DNA from: JAFDYH01 sp049840875
GTDB lineage: Bacteria > Bacteroidota > Bacteroidia > Chitinophagales > Chitinophagaceae
DNA: 64,000 nt
Direction: 5' to 3'
NCBI GenBank assembly: GCA_049840875.1
Contig: JASGJE010000006.1
Location: forward strand, 434,001-498,000
Within the stretch, counting starts at the first letter, position 1; each line of letters opens with the position of its first letter. The position numbers and the translations under genes are program-made. This document shows, piece by piece, positions 1 through 8,295 of this stretch. The notes under the pieces are model-generated. The model was not told the origin of the DNA and made no database searches. It saw nothing but the letters and a program-made list of their open reading frames with translations.

Positions 1-4
1 GATT

Positions 5-823
5 TTATTCATGAATGCACAGTACAGGAATGTGTGAATGAAAAACGAGTTGCTTTGTAGCGCTTTTATGAAACAAGCTATCCCAGAGGTTGTGCTTTTT
101 GGGAATTGCAACTAACAGATCAATTTGATTTATTTCTGCAAAATTGCTGACGCCATCCTCCACTGTTTCATCTTTTATGAAATGATATGACGGTGAGATA
201 TCCCGAAATGCGTTTTGTACCAACGAAGTTTCTTTGGTGGCAGCGGTATGTGTTTCTTTGTTGACGTTTATGATATGTAGTTCCGCATTAAAAGTTTCAA
301 CAAGTTCTTTGATTGTTATAATCGGTGTCGTTTCAACAACTTTTTTATAATCACATGCAAATCCGACTTTTTTTATTTCTTTAAATTTTGCAGCAGGCGG
401 CACTGCAATTATCGACGTAGTTATATGACGGATTGACTTTAATGTAATGCTGCCGAATAAAGCCTGGTCAATACCGGAATGCCAGTTGCTTCCCATTATA
501 ATTGCAAAGGGTTGAACTTTTTGTCCAAATTCTTCCAGCTCGGTTACAATGTCTCCGATCCGCAGTTCAGTATTTACCTTGAGAAGGTTGCCTTCTTTAC
601 TTTCGATTTCTGATTTCAACCGGGATAAATTTTTCTCCGCGGCTTTCCGCATATCTTCTTCCGCTACAATTACAATTGGTGTATCGTTTGTAGTTGCGAT
701 AGGTATCTGGTAAACGTGAAACAGTGTGATGTCTGCGTTTATTTTCTTCGCCATGGCGATACCGTAATCAAGCGCATTGTCTGCAGTTGATGAAAAGTCG
801 GTTGCTATAATTATCGTCTTCAT
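5..823 (-). CDS. Universal stress protein, two-domain UspA type
   Basis: The 272-residue protein has two UspA folds in tandem, roughly residues 1-145 and 150-272. The N-terminal half opens with the hydrophobic strand and Asp (TIIIATDFS) usual for the family. It keeps part of the nucleotide-binding glycine motif: G111-S112 and FGSIT near 123-127. In the C-terminal half the matching segment reads KKHNLWDSLFHKS and has no glycines, so that domain has probably lost nucleotide binding. These are cytoplasmic stress or nucleotide-sensing proteins, and the exact role cannot be read from sequence. The ATG at 823 is the natural start. The gene is divergent from the ExbD gene and has no operon partner inside the window. 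Confidence 0.9.
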   Translation of the reverse strand: MKTIIIATDFSSTADNALDYGIAMAKKINADITLFHVYQIPIATTNDTPIVIVAEEDMRKAAEKNLSRLKSEIESKEGNLLKVNTELRIGDIVTELEEFGQKVQPFAIIMGSNWHSGIDQALFGSITLKSIRHITTSIIAVPPAAKFKEIKKVGFACDYKKVVETTPIITIKELVETFNAELHIINVNKETHTAATKETSLVQNAFRDISPSYHFIKDETVEDGVSNFAEINQIDLLVAIPKKHNLWDSLFHKSATKQLVFHSHIPVLCIHE

Positions 824-945
824 ATAGAAAATGATTTGGCAATTCTTTTAGTAATACAGCAATTATATGGCCAAGACAAGAAACTTATTATTTACAGGTT
901 TATGGAATCATTCTATTGTGGTGTCTTATTTTCAAACAACTGGTT

Positions 946-1488
946 ATGGCACAATTAAATGCTACAGAAACAATCTCTCTCAGAAAAAATGGCAAACATC
1001 CACGAAAGGGAAATCCAACTGTGGATATGACACCCATGGTAGATCTTGGGTTTTTATTGATTTGTTTTTTTGTGTTTACCACAACATTGAGTACTCCAGC
1101 GGCTACAGATCTGTTTATGCCGAAGGAAAGTACTGATATTACTTTGATAAAAAATTCCGAATCGCTGACGCTTTTACTTGATAACAAAGGACGAGTCTTT
1201 TGCTATGACGGTATTTGGGATGACGCGTTAAAATATCATCGTGTTATAACCACTGGTTATTCTGTACAAAATGGTTTTGGTGATGTTATCCGGAAGAAAC
1301 AAGAATTAATGAATGAGGCAAAAGGAAAAGCTGGAAGAGATCGTTTAATGCTGATTATCAAAGCGAGCAAAAACTCCAGTTACAAAAATTTCGTCGATGC
1401 ATTGGATGAAATGATGATAAACGATGTCAAACGTTATGCCGTTACTGATCTTTCTCCTGAGGAAGACAAGTATCTCTCCGAACAATAA
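946..1488 (+). CDS. ExbD/TolR-family biopolymer transport protein
   Basis: This is a 180-residue protein with a short basic N-terminus, one membrane segment at about residues 33-53 and a periplasmic domain. The segment begins with DMTPMVDLGFLLI, matching the ExbD/TolR transmembrane motif with the proton-path aspartate at D33. ExbD works with ExbB and TonB, or TolR with TolQ, to couple proton flow to outer-membrane transport. No ExbB or TonB gene lies nearby, so its partners must be elsewhere. An upstream TTG at 916 is in frame, but the ATG at 946 places the N-terminus where the family normally begins. The periplasmic domain is only generally ExbD-like. Confidence 0.85.
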   Translation: MAQLNATETISLRKNGKHPRKGNPTVDMTPMVDLGFLLICFFVFTTTLSTPAATDLFMPKESTDITLIKNSESLTLLLDNKGRVFCYDGIWDDALKYHRVITTGYSVQNGFGDVIRKKQELMNEAKGKAGRDRLMLIIKASKNSSYKNFVDALDEMMINDVKRYAVTDLSPEEDKYLSEQ

Positions 1489-1903
1489 CTAACCTGAAGT
1501 CTTGGCATATCACGTTTTTTTAGACTGAAGTGAGATAACAAACTTCATTTTTTACATTCTTTTTGAGTTAGAATTTCCCATCACTATTCTACAGTTGCGA
1601 TTTTCGCAGCTGTTTTTGTTTGTGTGATCTAACGTTTTTCATCCTGAAATGTAGCCGTTTATCACAAATTTCTCAAAATTCGCGTGGGCCGATAGGTATC
1701 AATTCATTAATTATCAATCTATTTTGCATTTTATATTATCAGCCACTACCAGCAACTGAAAATAAACTGGTACTTTGTGTTGCATAGTACCATCTATCGC
1801 CCTATCTTTGTTTTGTCAAATCATTATAAACGCCGGATCCTACTCTGCAACCCGCCTTAGCCATGAGCCGGTTGCAGAGGGGAAAAAGCAAAAGACAAAA
1901 TTT
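1489..1903 (+). other. Intergenic region before padR
   Basis: No convincing gene is present. The stretch is AT-rich and ends in the padR promoter and a leader of about 90 nt. An in-frame extension of padR back to 1775 is open, but it overlaps the promoter and encodes residues unlike the family, so it is treated as untranslated. Confidence 0.5.
1780..1810 (+). promoter_or_regulatory. Bacteroidota-type promoter of padR-pspC
   Basis: TTG at 1780-1782 and TATCTTTG at 1803-1810 are separated by 20 nt. They match the Bacteroidota -33 (TTG) and -7 (TAnnTTTG) elements. Transcription would begin near 1816, giving a leader of about 90 nt. Confidence 0.55.
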
Positions 1904-2248
1904 ATGAATATAGAGAATACACAGAGCCAGATGCGAAAAGGGATTCTGGAATTCTGTATCCTCTCCATCATCCGCCGGGGCGAAGCTTACCCCAGTGACA
2001 TTGTTGAGGAAATGAGAGCTGCCAACCTGAATATCCTGGAAGGAACGCTTTACCCTTTATTAACCCGTTTGAAAAATGCGGAAATGCTGACTTATCGCTG
2101 GGTAGAAAGTAACTCAGGCCCTCCCCGGAAATATTTTTTGCTGACCGAAAAAGGTCATGCTTTTTATGCTGAACTGGAACAAACATGGCTTGAACTATCC
2201 AATGCAGTCAATACACTCGCCCAAAAGAAAGACCAACCACACAACTAA
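1904..2248 (+). CDS. PadR-family transcriptional regulator
   Basis: This 114-residue protein is a winged-helix DNA-binding protein of the PadR family. The helix-turn-helix core spans residues 8-85 and carries the hallmark EGTLYPLLTRL and the wing GPPRKYFLLTEKG. The start at 1904 (MNIENTQSQMRKG) is chosen because the upstream open frame has no family character. It lies 27 nt before the PspC gene and is probably co-transcribed with it. PadR proteins commonly repress their own operon in response to a ligand or envelope signal, so it probably controls the PspC protein. The effector is unknown. Confidence 0.93.
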   Translation: MNIENTQSQMRKGILEFCILSIIRRGEAYPSDIVEEMRAANLNILEGTLYPLLTRLKNAEMLTYRWVESNSGPPRKYFLLTEKGHAFYAELEQTWLELSNAVNTLAQKKDQPHN

Positions 2249-2275
2249 ACTTCTTCAACCGCAAAACATAGCACA

Positions 2276-4489
2276 ATGAAAAAGATTATCAATATAAATT
2301 TAAGTGGAAGGGTGATTCCCATCGAGGATTCCGCTTATGAAAAGCTGCAGGCGTATATCGAGAGCCTGCGCCGCTACTTTTCGCATGAGGATGGCCGTGA
2401 TGAAATAATAAATGATATCGAAAGTCGTATCGCTGAAATCATGGATGAAAAGATCCGCAAGGGAGCTTCCTGTGTTACGGAAGATGATATCAACGCTATC
2501 GTCGCATCAATGGGTAGACCTGAAGATTTTGATGAAGAGCCTGATACAACAAGTTATTCTCAGCAAAAAAGCACTAACGCAAATACGAATAGCAATTACA
2601 CCTACACTGAACCCAAGAAGAGAAACAGGTTATATCGTGATTCAAGTGATAAAGTTGTTGGCGGTGTGTGTAGTGGACTTGCAAATTATCTTAATGTTGA
2701 TCCTGCTATCATCCGTTTATTATTTGCCATTATCACATTTGGTGGATTCGGCACAGGATTCATCCTATACATTCTGTTCTGGATTATACTGCCGGAAAGA
2801 GATATGGAGAATTATGGCGGTAAAAGGCTTTATCGTAATCCGGAGGAAAGAGTATTTGGCGGTGTTGCAAGTGGTATCGCTGCATACTTCGGCAAGGAGC
2901 CGTATATGGTTCGCTTGATATTTGCAGCGCCCTTTTTGCTAAATATAATTCTTAGCGTTTTAAGCTGGCCATTCTTTCATGCCGGCGCCGTTTTTCCAAA
3001 TATAGTTTTTGGTTCACTCACCGGCACATTCATACTTGCCTACATCGTGTTGTGGATCGTATTACCGGAAGCCAAAAGTCAATATCAGAAAATGGAAATG
3101 CGAGGGGAAAAAGTAGATATTAATACAATCAGTCAAAATGTAAAAGAAGGTATGGACCAGATGAAAGATCGTGCAAAAGACTTCGGAAATGAAGTAAAAG
3201 TAACTGCACAACGATTTGGAGAAAAGGCAAAAGAATTTGCAGACGGACGCGGCAAAACATGGGGTAAGGAAGTGGGTGAAGCAGGTCGGCGTGTGGGAGT
3301 AGGCATCGGCCACATTATCGGAGTATTATTCAAAGCATTTTTTTTATTCATTGCAGGCACAATTGCATTTGGATTATTCGTAGGCCTTATGGGTCTCATA
3401 TTTGGCGGGGTCGGAGTATGGCCATTGAAAAACTATTTATTAAATGGGTTTTGGCAGAATGTATTTGCCTGGGGCACACTGCTATTTTTTCTCGGCGTTC
3501 CATTGATTGCTTTCATCACCTGGCTTATCCGTCGTATGATGCGGATTAGATCACAAAAAAGCTATCTCGGTTGGATGTTCGGTGGGCTATGGGCATTGGG
3601 TTGGGTGTCTGCTTCATTATTGGCAGCAAGCCTGGTAAACGATTTTCGCCGTAACCAAAAAGTTGAATCCAACGTCTCAATCGTTCAACCGATTAAGGGA
3701 AGAATGATCGTTAAGGTAAATGAGCCCGAAGTACGGTACACTGGTAATTTCTGGTGGATCGATGTTGACAATGAAGGTTGGGATATTAATGAAGACAGCC
3801 TTCGCATGTCGAACATTAAAGTGAGAATTGAAAAAAGCGAGGACTCAGACTACCATGTCAGCATAGCAAGATATAGTGCAGGCAAAGATGGAAATGATGC
3901 AAAACAAAGAGCTCAGAATATCTTTTTCAACACTAGTTATACAGACAGTATTCTGAATCTTGGCAGCGGATTGACAGTAATGAAAGATGATAAGTTTCGT
4001 TTTCAGCGTGTGATCGTAAACATAAAAGTGCCAGTAGGTAAAAGAATCCGTTTCGATGAATCTGTAGATGAGCTGCATCCTTATAATATCCGCATGTATG
4101 AAAAAAGAAGATGGAACCGTAATGACTGGGACGTTGATTGGGATTGGGACAATTATTTCGAATACGAAACCAATGCCGACTATATCATGAAACCTGATGG
4201 CGAACTAAAAAATGTAAATAAAGTAGACGAAAAGAAAGAAGATGCTGATGGCTACCGCTACGATGAAAATGATAAGCAAAAATTGCGTGACGACATTAAA
4301 AATCGCGAACAGAAACTGGAGCAGGATAAAAAACAATTGGAAGAAGATAAAAAGAGGTTGAATGATACTACAAAACCAAAAACTACCGCTGAATTAAATG
4401 ACGAAGACAGCGAGGGAGAAAATGCGAAAGAAGATGTTTCTATGAGTATGGCATCGCCAATGTTTTCACTGGCTACCATGTTCAATTAA
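2276..4489 (+). CDS. Large membrane protein with two PspC domains
   Basis: The 737-residue protein begins with a soluble N-terminal region (1-90) rich in acidic helices. Two PspC domains follow, at about 118-175 and 184-266, each with the R-L-Y-R start, a VGGV or FGGV glycine motif and a hydrophobic helix ending in LPE. Then come an amphipathic stretch at about 285-340 and further membrane segments near 350-375, 392-412 and 428-450. A C-terminal region is probably extracytoplasmic and ends in a highly charged coiled coil. PspC proteins sense or counter envelope stress at the inner membrane. The tandem domains and large C-terminal region differ from the short Enterobacterial PspC. The gene is paired with the PadR regulator upstream. 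Confidence 0.9.
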   Translation: MKKIININLSGRVIPIEDSAYEKLQAYIESLRRYFSHEDGRDEIINDIESRIAEIMDEKIRKGASCVTEDDINAIVASMGRPEDFDEEPDTTSYSQQKSTNANTNSNYTYTEPKKRNRLYRDSSDKVVGGVCSGLANYLNVDPAIIRLLFAIITFGGFGTGFILYILFWIILPERDMENYGGKRLYRNPEERVFGGVASGIAAYFGKEPYMVRLIFAAPFLLNIILSVLSWPFFHAGAVFPNIVFGSLTGTFILAYIVLWIVLPEAKSQYQKMEMRGEKVDINTISQNVKEGMDQMKDRAKDFGNEVKVTAQRFGEKAKEFADGRGKTWGKEVGEAGRRVGVGIGHIIGVLFKAFFLFIAGTIAFGLFVGLMGLIFGGVGVWPLKNYLLNGFWQNVFAWGTLLFFLGVPLIAFITWLIRRMMRIRSQKSYLGWMFGGLWALGWVSASLLAASLVNDFRRNQKVESNVSIVQPIKGRMIVKVNEPEVRYTGNFWWIDVDNEGWDINEDSLRMSNIKVRIEKSEDSDYHVSIARYSAGKDGNDAKQRAQNIFFNTSYTDSILNLGSGLTVMKDDKFRFQRVIVNIKVPVGKRIRFDESVDELHPYNIRMYEKRRWNRNDWDVDWDWDNYFEYETNADYIMKPDGELKNVNKVDEKKEDADGYRYDENDKQKLRDDIKNREQKLEQDKKQLEEDKKRLNDTTKPKTTAELNDEDSEGENAKEDVSMSMASPMFSLATMFN

Positions 4490-4527
4490 AATAGGTTGAA
4501 GTTGGGTCTTCGCAAAAAGCGAGGCGC

Positions 4528-4556
4528 GGGGCTCCGTTTTCGGAGCCTCTCTTGTT
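4528..4556 (+). terminator. Intrinsic terminator after pspC gene
   Basis: GGCTCCG (4530-4536), the loop TTTT and CGGAGCC (4541-4547) form a perfect 7-bp stem, extended by two further pairs. A T-rich tail (TCTCTTGTTTTT) follows. It ends the padR-pspC transcript. Confidence 0.75.
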
Positions 4557-4697
4557 TTTGTACACTAATAGACCCGCTAATGAGTGCTAATAAAATACGA
4601 ATAGAGTTTAAAAGAATTAAATCAGTAACACTAAAAAATCTTTTTTTTCCGCAAACCCATCGCTGGTTTTTTATATCCTTTTTGTGTGTTCATAGAC

Positions 4698-4705
4698 TAC
4701 ATTTG
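4698..4705 (+). promoter_or_regulatory. -7 box of gcvT
   Basis: TACATTTG matches TAnnTTTG and lies 21 nt before the gcvT start. No clear -33 element is seen at the expected distance. Confidence 0.45.
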
Positions 4706-4726
4706 CAAGTCTTTAATTAATTGGCA

Positions 4727-5812
4727 ATGAAGAATACTCCTTTTACAGAAAAACATATCGCTCTTGGCGCAAAGATGGCCGCGTTTGCTGGTTACAATAT
4801 GCCCATTAGCTATTCCGGAATTAACGACGAACATGCCGCCGTTCGAAAAAATGCCGGCGTATTTGATGTAAGCCACATGGGTGAATTTATTGTAAAGGGA
4901 GAATATGCCCTCGATCTGATTCAACGTGTTACTACAAATGATGCTTCCAAACTAACTGCAGGTAAAGCTCAATATAGTTGCCTTACGAATGATTATGGAG
5001 GAATTGTTGATGACTTGATCATTTATTGCATCGAGGAAAATAAAGTTTACATGATTGTGGTGAATGCTTCTAACATTGAAAAAGACTGGAATTGGATCAG
5101 CCGCTTTAATTCTAAAAACGCAGAGATGCACAATATCTCTGACAAGACATGCCTGTTAGCAATACAGGGACCGAATGCAACTAAAATATTACAACCATTA
5201 ACAGATATTGATATTCTCAATCTCAAATATTACACGTTCGTAAAAGGAAATTTTGCAGGAGTAGAAAATGTCGTGATCAGTGCAACAGGATATACCGGCG
5301 CTGGCGGTGTTGAAATATATTTCGAAGACAAAGGAGATAATGCTTCAAAAATCTGGGATAAAATTTTCGAAATTGGCGGACCGCAAGGCTTAAAACCGAT
5401 CGGATTGGGCGCAAGAGATACGCTGCGGCTTGAAATGGGTTATTGCCTTTATGGCAATGATATCGATGACAACACATCGCCGCTGGAAGCTGGGCTGAGC
5501 TGGATAACGAAATTCACCAAAGACTTCACGGCGCGACCCATCGTTGAAAGTTTGAAATCATCAGGAGTTTCTAAAAAACTGGTTGGTTTTGAAATGGTTG
5601 ACAAAGGCATACCCCGGCATGGTTACGAAATAAAAGATGCTGCAGGCGCAGATCTTGGAGTTGTAACATCAGGCACGCAATCGCCCAGTCTTGGTAAAGC
5701 AATCGGGCTCGGTTATGTAAATACTCCTTTCGCTTCGCCTGACTCCGAAATTTACGTCAAAGTGCGCGATAAACTACTTTTAGCCAAAGTGGTAAAACTT
5801 CCTTTTAATTAA
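4727..5812 (+). CDS. gcvT: Glycine cleavage system aminomethyltransferase (T protein)
   Basis: GcvT transfers the methylene group from the aminomethyl-lipoyl H protein to tetrahydrofolate and releases ammonia. The 361-residue length is typical. The N-terminus (FTEKHIALGAKMAAFAGYNMP) and the V-F-D-V-S-H-M-G-E motif are diagnostic. The folate-binding region includes TGYTGAGGVEIYF and the aspartate of LGARDTLRLEMGYCLYG, and the C-terminal barrel domain is present. The ATG at 4727 is preferred over the TTG two codons upstream. The other glycine cleavage genes (gcvH, gcvP) are not in the window, which is usual for Bacteroidota. Confidence 0.96.
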   Translation: MKNTPFTEKHIALGAKMAAFAGYNMPISYSGINDEHAAVRKNAGVFDVSHMGEFIVKGEYALDLIQRVTTNDASKLTAGKAQYSCLTNDYGGIVDDLIIYCIEENKVYMIVVNASNIEKDWNWISRFNSKNAEMHNISDKTCLLAIQGPNATKILQPLTDIDILNLKYYTFVKGNFAGVENVVISATGYTGAGGVEIYFEDKGDNASKIWDKIFEIGGPQGLKPIGLGARDTLRLEMGYCLYGNDIDDNTSPLEAGLSWITKFTKDFTARPIVESLKSSGVSKKLVGFEMVDKGIPRHGYEIKDAAGADLGVVTSGTQSPSLGKAIGLGYVNTPFASPDSEIYVKVRDKLLLAKVVKLPFN

Positions 5813-5942
5813 TAAGCCGAATGAATAAGTTTGTCTGCTTTCGGAACTGAAATTTCAGGCAATGCCATGATATTTTGGCCTTGTGAAATAGAAAGAAGTC
5901 CGCTTGCGTTTAATACTCGTCTATATCCTGAAATGAAATTCT

Positions 5943-6419
5943 ATGCCTACGATTCATCTGACTACATTTATTGCCGCAGCGCCAGAAGTGGTGTTTGATC
6001 TTAGCCGCAGTGTTGAGCTTCACAAAAAATCAATGGAGCAACACCAGGAAGAAGCAGTAGCCGGTACACGATATGGATTAATGGAAAAAGAAGATACAGT
6101 AACCTGGAAGGCTAAACACATTTTTAAGACGAGGGTGCTTCGCGTAAAGATAATAGGCATGAAAAAAGCAGAGCAATTCACCGATGAGCAACTGGATGGA
6201 GACTTTAAACTGATGCGCCATGAACATTATTTCAAGCCCTGCCAGAATGGTACCATCATGATTGATCTCTTTCATTTTGAATCTCCATACGGCGCAATTG
6301 GCAAATGGTTCAACTTTTTCTTTCTTACCCGTTATATGAAAAAGATGCTTGAGCATCGGAATAACCTAATTAAAGAAATTGCAGAAACCGGTAAATGGAA
6401 ACAGTTGTTGGCCGTTTAG
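5943..6419 (+). CDS. SRPBCC-fold ligand-binding protein
   Basis: This 158-residue cytoplasmic protein resembles the START/SRPBCC helix-grip family, often labelled cell-division-inhibitor-like in Bacteroidota. The N-terminus reads as the first strand (IHLTTFIAAAPEVVFDLSRSVELH). Later come the typical W-K-A-K-H and M-R-H-E-H-Y-F-K core and a long C-terminal helix (TRYMKKMLEHRNNLIKEIA). The fold holds hydrophobic ligands, but neither substrate nor pathway can be inferred. It stands alone between gcvT and the comB-like gene on the same strand. Confidence 0.75.
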   Translation: MPTIHLTTFIAAAPEVVFDLSRSVELHKKSMEQHQEEAVAGTRYGLMEKEDTVTWKAKHIFKTRVLRVKIIGMKKAEQFTDEQLDGDFKLMRHEHYFKPCQNGTIMIDLFHFESPYGAIGKWFNFFFLTRYMKKMLEHRNNLIKEIAETGKWKQLLAV

Positions 6420-6502
6420 TTTTTATCCTCTTTAAAATACTTCTTACCGGATTCTTTGATGGTTGAATTGTTATCGGTTATTTTTACGCTTTTCATTCAA
6501 TC

Positions 6503-7231
6503 ATGAGTAAAAAACCTTCGCTCTATACTTCTTTATCTCCGGCATTAATTCACTTGTACGATTTAAGTAACAGTGTTGTTGTTGTAATTGATATACTTCG
6601 CGCTACTTCAACGATCACAACTGCATTGTATAATGGTGCTATGTCTGTAATTCCTGTAGATAGTATAAGTCGATGCATAGAAATCGGTAACCGCATTAAT
6701 GGTATTACCGCTGGTGAACGTGACGGGAAAATTGCTGAAGGGTTAAGCTATGGTAATTCCCCTTTTGAATATCCTGAGAGTTTTATAAAAGGAAAAACGC
6801 TGGTGCTTACAACCACTAATGGGACTAAACTTTTGCATATGGCGCATAACAAAGCCGCAAAAGAAATCGTCATCGGGGCCTTTACAAATTTATCTGCTGT
6901 GTGCAATCATTTAATAGAATCAGGAATGGATGTGATGCTCGCCTGCGCCGCGTGGAAAGACCGTGTTAATCTTGAAGACACTTTATTTGCAGGAGCGGTT
7001 ATTTCAAGGATAAAAAACCATTTTGAAATCAACTGTGATTCCTCTCATATGGCATTCTCACTTTTTCAACAAGCCGAAAATGATCTCTTCGGGTTTTTAA
7101 AAAACAATGAAGCATCACATTATCATCGCCTGATGGGCTTTGGTCTTGAAAAAGATATCCGATATTGTCTTTCAATCGATCAGGCTAATGTGTTGCCTAT
7201 CTTTACAAATGATGAATTGGTAGTGAAATAG
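6503..7231 (+). CDS. comB: 2-phosphosulfolactate phosphatase (ComB family)
   Basis: ComB is a Mg-dependent phosphatase first defined in coenzyme M synthesis. Bacterial relatives are widespread in organisms that make no coenzyme M, so the real substrate here is uncertain. The 242 residues carry the family blocks VVVIDILRATSTI (26-38), AGERDGKIAEG (70-80), NSPFEY (85-90) and LTTTNGTKLL (102-111). No sulfolactate or coenzyme M gene lies nearby. The start is an ATG 22 nt after a T-rich stretch. It may be co-transcribed with the secreted protein that begins 44 nt downstream. Confidence 0.88.
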   Translation: MSKKPSLYTSLSPALIHLYDLSNSVVVVIDILRATSTITTALYNGAMSVIPVDSISRCIEIGNRINGITAGERDGKIAEGLSYGNSPFEYPESFIKGKTLVLTTTNGTKLLHMAHNKAAKEIVIGAFTNLSAVCNHLIESGMDVMLACAAWKDRVNLEDTLFAGAVISRIKNHFEINCDSSHMAFSLFQQAENDLFGFLKNNEASHYHRLMGFGLEKDIRYCLSIDQANVLPIFTNDELVVK

Positions 7232-7275
7232 TTACTATCTTTTAGCATCCTTTTTATTCGCTATAAAGACTCAAC

Positions 7276-7998
7276 ATGAAATACATGTTTCCTGCTATTG
7301 CTGTGTTCTTTTATTTTTCAGCAATCGCTAAACCAACTCTTCATCCTATTGATACACCGTTACTGGTTCACAAATGCAGCGACTTTACAGTTACAGGCAA
7401 AGGGGACAACCCAGAATGGCAAAAAATAAATTGGGTTGCTTTGACGAGAATAAATCCCGATGGCAAGACCCATGAAAGCAAGTTCAAAATTCTTTATTCG
7501 CAGTCTGGTATTTACGTATTGTTCAGCGGTGAAGATGATAAGATAACCTCTGACTACAAGAATGATTTTGACAATCTTTTTAATGCAGATGTATTTGAAG
7601 TTTTCTTTCACCCAGAACCAGCCGAGCCGATCTACTTTGAATATGAAATCAGCCCGTTGAATAAGGAGCTTGTTTTACTAATCATCAATCGCAATGGAAA
7701 GTTTGGTGGTTGGATTCCCTGGCACTATGAGGATAAAAATAAAGTAGTGAAAAATGTAAACATCGTTGGTGGCGAAATGAAATCAGGGGCTGCTATTAAA
7801 TCTTGGACTGCCGAAATATTTTTCCCTTATAAAATATTGAATCCTTTACAAAATGTTCCGCCGGTTAGTGGTATGCGATGGAACGCCAACTTTTGCCGTC
7901 TTGATTATGATACAGGCAAACAATACATGTGGAGTTGGTCACCTGTAGAAAAGTCATTTCACGAATTCAAAAAATACTTCTCGCTGGTATTTGAATAG
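7276..7998 (+). CDS. Secreted CBM9-like carbohydrate-binding protein
   Basis: The 240-residue protein has a cleavable signal peptide (residues 1-18, ending SAIAKP). The mature part resembles the CBM9-like fold found in Bacteroidota secreted proteins. Visible parts are a strand pair around W49-W53, a central VFEVFFHPEP block, and the aromatic-rich WNANFCRLDY segment followed by WSWSP. This fold binds sugars or, in DOMON-like relatives, haem. No catalytic domain is attached. Its partner enzyme is not obvious from the neighbours. Confidence 0.7.
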   Translation: MKYMFPAIAVFFYFSAIAKPTLHPIDTPLLVHKCSDFTVTGKGDNPEWQKINWVALTRINPDGKTHESKFKILYSQSGIYVLFSGEDDKITSDYKNDFDNLFNADVFEVFFHPEPAEPIYFEYEISPLNKELVLLIINRNGKFGGWIPWHYEDKNKVVKNVNIVGGEMKSGAAIKSWTAEIFFPYKILNPLQNVPPVSGMRWNANFCRLDYDTGKQYMWSWSPVEKSFHEFKKYFSLVFE

Positions 7999-8295
7999 AT
8001 TATGTTGCCAGGTCTGTTTTCTGACGAAGCAAACCTGCTAAGATACTTCATTTTCAGGCTCAGTTTATAGGTTTCAAACTTTATTTAATTAGCCCGCTTT
8101 TTGCATGGAATTGTGCTTCACATTCGTTTACTTTTGCAGATTGCCCAAGTCTGATTGGCAGGTAACTTTTTAAGGTAATAGCTTCTTTGAGATAAATGGT
8201 TTTATGGTTTTTGTTGTACGAGATAACAATAAAACAATTGAGCCATAACACCATATCAAAAAGGCCTGCTTTTACCAACTAAACCGAATTACTGA

